In this document: in pieces, positions 57,973 to 64,000 of the stretch
How the letters are laid out: each line of letters begins with the position of its first letter
Position numbering within the stretch: position 1 is the first letter of the stretch
Origin: Erythrobacter rubeus
Lineage (GTDB): Bacteria > Pseudomonadota > Alphaproteobacteria > Sphingomonadales > Sphingomonadaceae
Assembly: GCF_014705715.1 (NCBI RefSeq)
Contig: NZ_JACXLC010000001.1
Location: 2,846,429 to 2,910,428 of the forward strand
Direction: 5' to 3'
Length of the DNA: 64,000 nt
Position numbers and translations under genes: made by a program
Notes under the pieces: generated by a model
Database searches by the model: none
Told to the model about the DNA's origin: nothing
What the model saw: the letters and a program-made list of their open reading frames with translations, nothing else

Positions 57973-58674
57973 CTAGATGCGCCGGAAGCGGAAGTACCAG
58001 ACTTCGTGACCGAAGACCGTTCGAGCTTTGTGCTCGTAGCGCGTCTCGCTCCATCCGCTCGGCCGGTTCTGCCAGCTCGATGGGCCTTCTGCGACCCATT
58101 CGAATTTGTCGGTAAAGCGCTGCATCACCATCAGCGCGTGGCGCAGATAGATCGCATGATCCGTACCGAACCGGAATTCACCCCCGACTTTCAGCTTGTC
58201 GGCAAGCAGACCAACCGGGCCATCGTTCATCATCCGCCGCTTGGCATGCTTGTTCTTCGGCCAGGGATCCGGGTGCAGCAGGTAAGCCATCGTCAACGCT
58301 CCGTCGGGAATACGCTGAAGCACTTCGATCGCGTCGCCGTGATGGAGCCTCACATTGGCGAGGCGCTGGTCGTCCACATGACCAAGAGTCGCGGCGACGC
58401 CGTTCAGAAAAGGTTCGGCGCCAATGAAGCCGTGATTGGGCAGCAGGTCGGCGCGGTAGGCCAGATGCTCGCCGCTGCCGAACCCGATTTCGAAGTGGAG
58501 CGGGCAATCTTCTCCAAAGAGTTTTTCGGCGGTGACTTCGCCATCTTCGGGCACCGCGATCTTCGGCAGGAGATTATCGACCAGACCCTGCTGGCGGCCG
58601 CGCAGCGGTTTGCCGATGCTGCGGCCATACAGCCTGTTGAGGGTGGTGGGGTCGCCTTCTTTGAACGCAGTCAT
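57973..58674 (-). CDS. trmB: tRNA (guanine-N7-)-methyltransferase
   Basis: A 233-residue SAM-dependent enzyme making m7G46 in tRNA. I use ATG 58674 (MTAFKEGDPTTLNRLYGRSIGKPLR); the frame is open upstream to 58803, inside the divergent channel gene. It has the SAM motif FEIGFGSGEHL, IGAEPFLNGVAATL and the TrmB signature LLHPDPWPKNKHAKRRMM, with the C-terminal FRFGTDHAIYLRH. Start-to-start distance to mscS is 81 bp. Confidence 0.93.
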   Translation of the reverse strand: MTAFKEGDPTTLNRLYGRSIGKPLRGRQQGLVDNLLPKIAVPEDGEVTAEKLFGEDCPLHFEIGFGSGEHLAYRADLLPNHGFIGAEPFLNGVAATLGHVDDQRLANVRLHHGDAIEVLQRIPDGALTMAYLLHPDPWPKNKHAKRRMMNDGPVGLLADKLKVGGEFRFGTDHAIYLRHALMVMQRFTDKFEWVAEGPSSWQNRPSGWSETRYEHKARTVFGHEVWYFRFRRI

Positions 58675-58755
58675 GGTGGGTCCGCTAAGGCCTTCATGGC
58701 GCAATTGTCCAGAGCGGGCTTGAGCCTCACGGGCACTCGCCCTAACTCGCCGGGC

Positions 58756-59970
58756 ATGGATTATGTGATCAATCTCTTCGGAGAACAGCCGCTCTGGGTG
58801 CAATCGCTGATCGGGCTGGTCGCCCTTTTCGCCGCGTCACTGGTGGTCAATTACGTGCTAAAGCACGTGATCCTGCGCGTTTTGGCCCCGTATCTGGATC
58901 GCCAGACTAAGACGATCGACAAGTCCGCCGCATGGCTGGCGACAGTCGCGCCGCTGCTTATCATTTCGCGCGGCATCCGGCTCGTCCCGCACCTGCCGAA
59001 AGATGTCTACACCGTGATCACCAACGTCGCACAGGCGCTGATCGTGGTGTCGGTCGCGATGAGTATTGTCAGAGCGCTGGCATATGGCAACGAAGTCTAC
59101 GAGCGACTTCCGCGCTCCAAGAACCGCCCGATCAAGGGTTTCGTACAGGTCGTGAAGATCATCGTGCTGTGCGGTGCGGTGATCATCATGATTTCGGTTT
59201 TGATCGACGAATCGCCGCTGCTGCTCTTGTCGGGTCTAGGTGCGGTGACTGCCGTGCTGCTGCTGGTCTTCAAGGACACGATCCTGTCTTTGGTCGCGAG
59301 CGTTCAATTGACGTCGAACGACATGCTCCGCGTCGGCGACTGGATCGAGATGCCGAGCATGCAGGCCGATGGCGACGTCATCGATATTTCGCTCCACACA
59401 GTGAAGGTCCAGAACTTCGACAAGACCATAACGACGATCCCGACCCATAGGCTCGTGTCGGATGCCTATCGCAACTGGCGCGGAATGAGCGAAAGTGGCG
59501 GGCGGCGGATCAAGCGATCGATTGTGCTCGACCAAAATTCCATCCGCTTTCTAAGCGATGACGAAGTCGTTGGGCTCAAGAAGTTTCGGATTTTGAAATC
59601 CTATCTCGCGGCGAAACGTGATGAGATTGCGGAGTGGAACGAAGCGGAGCTTGCTGGCGATGATCAGCCCGTCAATGCGCGCCGTCTTACCAATGTGGGT
59701 ACGTTTCGCGCCTATATCGCCGCCTATATCGACTGGCATCCGCGTATCGGTGAAGGCTTCACGATGCTGGTGCGCCAGCTCGATCCCGGACCGCAGGGTC
59801 TTCCGATAGAAATCTACTGCTTTGCCGATACGACGACATGGGGCGAATACGAAGCGATCCAGGCGGATATCTTCGATCACCTGCTTTCAATCGTCCACGA
59901 GTTCGACCTGCGCGTGTTCCAGGAGCCTAGTGGGCGCGATTTTGCGTCCCTGGCTTCGACAGCGACCTGA
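58756..59970 (+). CDS. Mechanosensitive ion channel, MscS family
   Basis: A 404-residue inner-membrane protein from ATG 58756 (MDYVINLFGEQPLWVQ); the longer open frame upstream is antisense to trmB and not coding. Three or four hydrophobic helices (residues about 15-38, 60-115, 130-175) lead to the pore helix and beta domain (GLGAVTAVLLLVFKDTILSLVASVQLTSNDMLRVGDWIEMPS). It resembles the YbdG/miniconductance branch, with a long C-terminal cytoplasmic domain (about 240-404). Protects against hypo-osmotic shock. Confidence 0.9.
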   Translation: MDYVINLFGEQPLWVQSLIGLVALFAASLVVNYVLKHVILRVLAPYLDRQTKTIDKSAAWLATVAPLLIISRGIRLVPHLPKDVYTVITNVAQALIVVSVAMSIVRALAYGNEVYERLPRSKNRPIKGFVQVVKIIVLCGAVIIMISVLIDESPLLLLSGLGAVTAVLLLVFKDTILSLVASVQLTSNDMLRVGDWIEMPSMQADGDVIDISLHTVKVQNFDKTITTIPTHRLVSDAYRNWRGMSESGGRRIKRSIVLDQNSIRFLSDDEVVGLKKFRILKSYLAAKRDEIAEWNEAELAGDDQPVNARRLTNVGTFRAYIAAYIDWHPRIGEGFTMLVRQLDPGPQGLPIEIYCFADTTTWGEYEAIQADIFDHLLSIVHEFDLRVFQEPSGRDFASLASTAT

Positions 59971-59972
59971 CA

Positions 59973-60009
59973 TAAAAACACCCGGCGCGCCGTTAAGCGC
60001 ACCGGGTGT
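59973..60009 (-). terminator. Intrinsic terminator of ctrA
   Basis: ACACCCGG-C-GCGC and GCGC-A-CCGGGTGT form a 12-bp stem with one mismatch and a 6-base loop. On the minus strand it is followed by a T-run (AAAAA at 59974-59978 on the plus strand). It sits 23 bp after the ctrA stop and also just after the mscS stop, so it can end both transcripts. Confidence 0.8.
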
Positions 60010-60032
60010 CCATTGTTGGGTTATCGATCGAT

Positions 60033-60728
60033 TTAAGCGGCTTCGGCTTCTTCGTTCGGGTCGCGCAGGACATAGCCACGGCCCCATACGGTTTCGATGT
60101 AGTTTTCACCGCCGCAAGCATGGCTCAATTTCTTGCGCAATTTGCAGATGAAGACGTCGATGATCTTGAGTTCCGGCTCGTCCATTCCGCCGTAAAGGTG
60201 GTTGAGGAACATTTCCTTGGTCAGCGTGGTGCCCTTGCGCAGTGAAAGCAGCTCGAGCATCGCATATTCCTTGCCGGTCAGGTGGACGCGGGCACCGTCG
60301 ACTTCGACGGTTTTTGCATCGAGGTTCACGGCTAGCTTGCCGGTGCGGATGATCGACTGGCTGTGGCCCTTCGAACGGCGCACAACGGCGTGGATGCGGG
60401 CGACCAGCTCTTCGCGGTGGAACGGCTTGGTCACGTAATCGTCCGCGCCAAAGCCGAACGAGCGAATCTTGCTGTCCATTTCTGCGATACCCGAAAGGAT
60501 CAGGACCGGCGTCTGCACCTTTGCAACGCGCAGCTTCTTGAGCACGTCATAGCCGTGCATGTCCGGAAGGTTCAGGTCGAGCAGGATGATGTCGTAATCA
60601 TACAGCTTGCCCAGATCGAGGCCTTCCTCGCCCAGATCGGTTGAATAGACATTGAAGCCTTCAGTAGTGAGCATGAGCTCAATCGCTTTCGCGGTTGTCG
60701 GCTCGTCCTCAATCAACAGCACTCGCAT
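60033..60728 (-). CDS. ctrA: Cell-cycle master response regulator CtrA
   Basis: A 231-residue OmpR-type regulator. ATG 60728 gives [20 protein letters not shown]; the frame is open to 60824. Phospho-acceptor Asp51 is in [18 protein letters not shown], and the conserved [14 protein letters not shown]ys follows. The winged-helix DNA-binding domain (about 125-220) is nearly invariant among alphaproteobacteria ([46 protein letters not shown]). In sphingomonads CtrA mainly drives motility and GTA-type genes; the GTA here is defunct. Its promoter has CtrA-like and GANTC sites. Confidence 0.96.
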   Translation of the reverse strand: MRVLLIEDEPTTAKAIELMLTTEGFNVYSTDLGEEGLDLGKLYDYDIILLDLNLPDMHGYDVLKKLRVAKVQTPVLILSGIAEMDSKIRSFGFGADDYVTKPFHREELVARIHAVVRRSKGHSQSIIRTGKLAVNLDAKTVEVDGARVHLTGKEYAMLELLSLRKGTTLTKEMFLNHLYGGMDEPELKIIDVFICKLRKKLSHACGGENYIETVWGRGYVLRDPNEEAEAA

Positions 60729-60845
60729 ATCTGGTCCCCTATTTGCCCCAGAACCTGGCGGCTTACCTTTTGGCAAGCTGTGTCGGTAACGCCTCGTCAA
60801 GAGGTGTTGCCATGTATTAACCACACAAGATCTGAACGGAAAAGG

Positions 60846-60860
60846 TTAACGCGTCGTAAA
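60846..60860 (-). promoter_or_regulatory. CtrA-box-like element in the ctrA promoter
   Basis: Read on the minus strand, TTTA-N7-TTAA followed by CC, one base from the TTAA-N7-TTAA full CtrA site, about 120-130 bp upstream of the ctrA start. A half site TTAACC also occurs at 60817-60822 on the plus strand and TTAA at 60869-60872. Autoregulation by CtrA~P is inferred. Confidence 0.5.
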
Positions 60861-60880
60861 CGGGTCCGTTAAAAATTTGT

Positions 60881-60885
60881 GAGTC
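60881..60885. promoter_or_regulatory. GANTC (CcrM) methylation site upstream of ctrA
   Basis: GAGTC, a CcrM adenine methylation target, about 155 bp before the ctrA start and 21 bp upstream of the CtrA-like box. In Caulobacter a GANTC site in ctrA P1 links its transcription to GcrA and replication-fork passage. GANTC occurs many times in the window, so position is the only evidence. Confidence 0.35.
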
Positions 60886-60956
60886 TTTGAGGTAACACGT
60901 TTATTACGGGCGCTGTCCGGCACATCTTGGCTCGCCAAACGCGTACGAAGCTGCGC

Positions 60957-62465
60957 TTACAGATTAGCCAGCTTCTTTGCCCGCCGCCTCTGCGCACTCG
61001 ATCCGATCCCGATTGCTTCCCGGTATTTGGCGACCGTGCGCCGTGCTAAATCGAAGCCTTCTTCGCCAAGCATATCGGCCAGTTTCTGGTCCGACAGCAC
61101 TTTTTTGGGGTCCTCTGCATCGGTGAGCGTCTTGATCCGCGCCTTGATTGCCTCCGACGAAGCACCTTCGCCATCGCTTGATGCGACCCCGCTGGAGAAG
61201 AAGTATTTCAGCTCGAAGCAGCCGCGATCACAGTGCAGATACTTGTTACTCGTAACCCGGCTTACGGTGCTTTCATGCATGTCGATCTGCTCGGCCACTT
61301 CGCGCAAGGTTAGTGGACGCAGCTCCGACACGCCGCGGCGGAAAAATCCGTCCTGTTGTTTCACGATTTCGGTGGTCGTTTTAAGGATCGTCTTTTGCCG
61401 CTGGTCGAGCGCCCGGATCAGCCAGTGCGCATCGGCGAGCTTCTCTTTGAGCCACGATTGCGCCTGCGGATCGGGTGAGCCTTCGTTGAGCTCGACATAG
61501 TAGTTTCGGTTCACGACCAAACGCGGAAGGGTCTCTTCGTTGAGAGCGATGTCCCAGCCGCCCTGTTTGTTCGCGCTCAATAATATGTCGGGAGTGATGG
61601 CGCCGTCGGCGCTCGCTGAGAAGGCGAGGCCTGGCTTTGGATCGTAGCTCCGCAGTTCGCTGAGCATATCGGCGAAATCTTCGTCATCGACTTCGCAAAG
61701 GCGCTTGAGGCGATCGACTTCACCTCGCGCGACGAGTTCGAGATTGTCGATCAGCTTGCGCATGCATGGATCGTAGCGGTCCGCTTCGCGGGCCTGGATG
61801 GCAAGACATTCGGAAAGGCTGCGCGCGCCGACGCCGGTCGGATCGAGCATCTGCACGACCGTGAGTGCATCCTCCACCTCGTCTTTGCTGACGCCAAGAT
61901 CGCCGGCAATCGTGCGAAGATCGCTGGTCAGGTAGCCGGCATCATCGAGCAACCCGATAAGGTGGCGCGCGATGAAGGCCTCCTTGGGATTGACCGCAAT
62001 CGCTCCGACCTGTTCATTCAAATGCTCGCCGAGTGAGATGTCATCCGCGCGGTTGGCGTCGATGCCGGGGAAATCGCTGTCCTCGCCGCTATAGGTTGCG
62101 CCGCTCGAGCCCCATTCGCCGTCGCCTTGGGCTCCGTACCCGCCAGCCCCGTCGCCAGTGTCGCGTTCCCGGTCGAGTGCGCCGGCGTCCAGATCCAGAG
62201 GCGCCTCGCGCTCGCCCTGCGCCTGCGACATCAACTGGTCGGACGTGAACTCCTCACGCGGAATATCGTCGGGTTCGCCGGAGGAACCACGTTCCTCGCT
62301 CCTGACGCCGCCCGTTTCGAGCAGCGGATTGCTTTCGAGCGCTTCGCCGATGAAGGTTTCGATTTCGAGATTGGAGGCCGCCAGCAGCTTGATTGCCTGC
62401 TGCAGCTGCGGCGTCATCACCAATTGTTGCGATTGGCGAAGGTCCAGTCTGGGGCCGAGCGCCAT
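60957..62465 (-). CDS. rpoN: RNA polymerase sigma-54 factor
   Basis: A 502-residue sigma factor. Region I is the Gln/Leu-rich activator-responsive N-terminus (LRQSQQLVMTPQLQQAIKLLAASNLEIETFI). Region II is acidic (residues about 55-125), followed by the core-binding region and the HTH (TLREVAEQIDMHESTVSRVTSNKYL). The RpoN box is present in slightly divergent form near the C-terminus (ARRTVAKYREAIGIGSS). It would read the -24/-12 promoter of glnK-amtB at 13745. It follows lptB on the same strand, the usual order lptB-rpoN. Confidence 0.95.
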   Translation of the reverse strand: MALGPRLDLRQSQQLVMTPQLQQAIKLLAASNLEIETFIGEALESNPLLETGGVRSEERGSSGEPDDIPREEFTSDQLMSQAQGEREAPLDLDAGALDRERDTGDGAGGYGAQGDGEWGSSGATYSGEDSDFPGIDANRADDISLGEHLNEQVGAIAVNPKEAFIARHLIGLLDDAGYLTSDLRTIAGDLGVSKDEVEDALTVVQMLDPTGVGARSLSECLAIQAREADRYDPCMRKLIDNLELVARGEVDRLKRLCEVDDEDFADMLSELRSYDPKPGLAFSASADGAITPDILLSANKQGGWDIALNEETLPRLVVNRNYYVELNEGSPDPQAQSWLKEKLADAHWLIRALDQRQKTILKTTTEIVKQQDGFFRRGVSELRPLTLREVAEQIDMHESTVSRVTSNKYLHCDRGCFELKYFFSSGVASSDGEGASSEAIKARIKTLTDAEDPKKVLSDQKLADMLGEEGFDLARRTVAKYREAIGIGSSAQRRRAKKLANL

Positions 62466-62636
62466 TATGCGTCGATCCGTTCGGCGGTGGCCTTACCGCG
62501 CACTGTGCCTGCCCGCTGCCCCGCTCTTCCACCCGGAAGCCAATCCTCAAGGGCGGAAGGGCGGAGGAGTGGGCTGGCAAGGCACCCGGCGAACCAGGAC
62601 CCACCACAAAACATCACATTTCTTCTCGCCGGACAA

Positions 62637-63434
62637 TCACAACGTGAAGCTCTCTCCAAGGTAGAGCCGGCGCACATTTTCATCGGCGACCAGTTCCTGC
62701 GGCGTGCCGGCGAAAAGGACCTGTCCCCCATATATAATGCAGGCGCGGTCGACGATCTCGAGTGTCTCGCGAACGTTATGATCGGTTATGAGGACGCCGA
62801 TACCGCGTGTTTTCAGATCGGCGACGAGATCGCGAATGTCGCTGATCGACAGCGGGTCGATCCCGGCGAAAGGCTCATCAAGCAGCATGATTGACGGTTT
62901 GGCCGCAAGCGCACGTGCAATCTCGCAGCGCCGTCTTTCACCGCCGGAAAGCGCCATGGCCGGGCTTTCGCGAAGGTGAGTGAGCCCGAATTCATTGAGC
63001 AGCCGCTCCAATTCAGCGCCGCGCGTCTCGACATCGGGCTCCACCATTTCGAGCACGCAGGCGATATTCTGCTCCACGGTCATGCCGCGAAAAATGCTGG
63101 TTTCCTGAGGCAGATAGCCAAGGCCGAGGATCGCGCGGCGATACATCGGCAGCTTGGTCACGTCTTCGCCGTCCATCAGAATCCGGCCCGAATCCGGCTT
63201 CACCAGACCCATGATCGAATAGAAACAGGTCGTCTTGCCCGCGCCGTTTGGCCCCAAAAGGCCAAGGACTTCGCCCTTGGCTACGCTGAGCGAAATGTCT
63301 GTCAGCACCGCGCGCTTGTCATAGCTCTTCGCGATCGACACAACTTCCAGCCCGCCTTCCGGCATGGGCGCAGTTGCGTCAGCTGTCTCCGGCGCGGATT
63401 CAATCAGTTGTTCTAAAGCTGAAGACTCATCCAT
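62637..63434 (-). CDS. lptB: LPS export ABC transporter ATP-binding protein LptB
   Basis: A 265-residue ATPase that powers LptFGC extraction of LPS from the inner membrane. It has Walker A GPNGAGKTT (residues 61-69), the signature LSGGERRRCEIARAL (162-176), Walker B IMLLDEPFAGIDP and the H-loop TDHNVRE. About 30 extra N-terminal residues precede the core, so ATG 63368 (MPEGGLEVVSIAK) is an alternative start. Followed by rpoN 171 bp later; the intervening stretch holds no gene. Confidence 0.94.
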   Translation of the reverse strand: MDESSALEQLIESAPETADATAPMPEGGLEVVSIAKSYDKRAVLTDISLSVAKGEVLGLLGPNGAGKTTCFYSIMGLVKPDSGRILMDGEDVTKLPMYRRAILGLGYLPQETSIFRGMTVEQNIACVLEMVEPDVETRGAELERLLNEFGLTHLRESPAMALSGGERRRCEIARALAAKPSIMLLDEPFAGIDPLSISDIRDLVADLKTRGIGVLITDHNVRETLEIVDRACIIYGGQVLFAGTPQELVADENVRRLYLGESFTL

Positions 63435-63542
63435 GGAGGCAGCTTTAGCAGCCTTGCCTTAACAGGAAAGAGCCAGCGGGCGCTTTTGGCAGGATTTTTG
63501 CTTTCCCCGACAATCCAACCGTGAAGCTCTACGAGGTTTTCG

Positions 63543-63650
63543 ATGCGCCGCGCGCAACATCATTTCATTTTGGTTACCGTGCTTGCAACTTGGCTCTCGG
63601 TTTGGAATAGTGACGATGTGAGAGAGAGATTCCGTTGGGGAGCGGTCTGA
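63543..63650 (+). CDS. Possible 35-residue small protein or leader peptide
   Basis: ATG 63543 to TGA 63648-63650 encodes 35 residues with one hydrophobic segment (ILVTVLATWLSVW) and a charged tail (SDDVRERFRW). ACGAGG 6 bp upstream is a weak ribosome site. Its stop overlaps the start of the next gene (TGATG), as expected for a coupled small membrane protein or leader. No known family recognised; it may be chance. Confidence 0.35.
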   Translation: MRRAQHHFILVTVLATWLSVWNSDDVRERFRWGAV

Positions 63651-64000
63651 TGGGCGAGTATTCGCAGCACGAAAGTGATGGAAAAGTTGGTTCGGCCGCG
63701 CAAACGCGCGCGAAGGATTGGCGCAAATCGATGAGCGACCACGTTGCTTACGCTTTGCTCGTCTATACCGGCTTACACATTTTCGTGACCGTGAAAGCGA
63801 TGGCGGAGGGCTTCCCATCGCTGCTCCCATACTTTGCTCTCGTCGTTCTCGTCGCCGCCATCATCCCGGCCTGCCGGTGGTTCGAACGCCGCTGGACTGA
63901 CCTTTCCGATGATCAGGCAGTAGACCCTGCCTACGCCGATGCCTTTCGCCGTGACATCATCGCGCTGTGGTTTCTCGCAATAGGTTTGCCGATCGCGCTG
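63650..64000 (+). CDS. Integral membrane protein, 5' part (cut by the right edge)
   Basis: An open frame of 117 codons running off the window. It begins MGEYSQHESDGKVGSAAQTR, then has a soluble 35-residue head, two helices (VAYALLVYTGLHIFVTV and LLPYFALVVLVAAIIPAC), a conserved-looking polar stretch (RWFERRWTDLSDDQAVDPAYADAFRRD) and the start of a third helix (IIALWFLAIGLPIAL). GGGGAG lies 8 bp before the ATG. Family not recognised. Confidence 0.6.
   Translation, partial: MGEYSQHESDGKVGSAAQTRAKDWRKSMSDHVAYALLVYTGLHIFVTVKAMAEGFPSLLPYFALVVLVAAIIPACRWFERRWTDLSDDQAVDPAYADAFRRDIIALWFLAIGLPIAL

Noticed and set aside
57886..58755. N-terminal extension of the MscS frame
   Set aside because: It is antisense to trmB, whose motifs are unmistakable; the channel starts at ATG 58756.

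Overview
The window reads as chromosomal DNA of an alphaproteobacterium, most likely order Sphingomonadales and plausibly an Erythrobacter/Altererythrobacter-type marine member. Reasons are the high GC content, the cell-cycle regulators ctrA and divK, a serine palmitoyltransferase with its own acyl carrier protein (sphingolipid-making bacteria), a zinc-ligand-poor DksA, a TonB-dependent receptor, and a relic of an RcGTA-like gene transfer agent cluster. No rRNA, tRNA, CRISPR array or intact insertion sequence was seen. Family names rest on motif recognition by eye, not on database searches.

Layout. 1-5 kb: tail of an unknown gene, a secreted protein, prs, an AraC-type regulator, a HisN/IMP-type phosphatase and an SDR. 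5-14 kb: translation block rpmI, rplT (terminator), a second AraC-type regulator, pheS-pheT-prfC, a hydrolase and a PNPOx-like protein. 13.6-15.6 kb: nitrogen locus glnK-amtB behind a textbook sigma-54 promoter; rpoN itself lies at 61-62.5 kb. 15.7-23.2 kb: TonB-dependent receptor, GMC oxidoreductase, sterol desaturase-like protein, an M20 amidohydrolase and a DUF442-type phosphatase. 23.3-30.4 kb: a Gly/Arg-rich double cold-shock protein, argD-argF-hslO, queC and an MFS transporter.

30.4-33.5 kb is the accessory part: an unexplained 0.4 kb stretch that may be a gene remnant, an OmpA-like protein with 29 consecutive prolines, and a collapsed gene transfer agent locus in which the 5' part of the large terminase is joined directly to a DUF2793 gene. 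33.6-40 kb is an envelope/lipid neighbourhood: DedA-like protein, acp-spt, divK, and opposite it a five-gene cassette (DUF3572, HAD, RidA, GDPD, FemAB-like) in which every junction is a 4-bp start/stop overlap.

40-51 kb: dksA, a PilZ protein, a solute-binding lipoprotein, DUF4112, the tryptophan-to-anthranilate genes kynA-kynB-kynU, a small potassium-channel-like protein, a Crp/Fnr regulator, an HNH endonuclease, gluQ, a HIG1 protein, a cobalamin adenosyltransferase and hbd. A small disordered acidic protein at 51.3 kb sits behind a perfect match to the alphaproteobacterial general-stress (EcfG) promoter. 52-64 kb: mutS, maeB, a YciE/F ferritin-like protein, trmB, an MscS channel, ctrA (own terminator, a CtrA-box-like promoter element and a GANTC methylation site), rpoN, lptB, a possible 35-residue small protein and a truncated membrane protein at the right edge.
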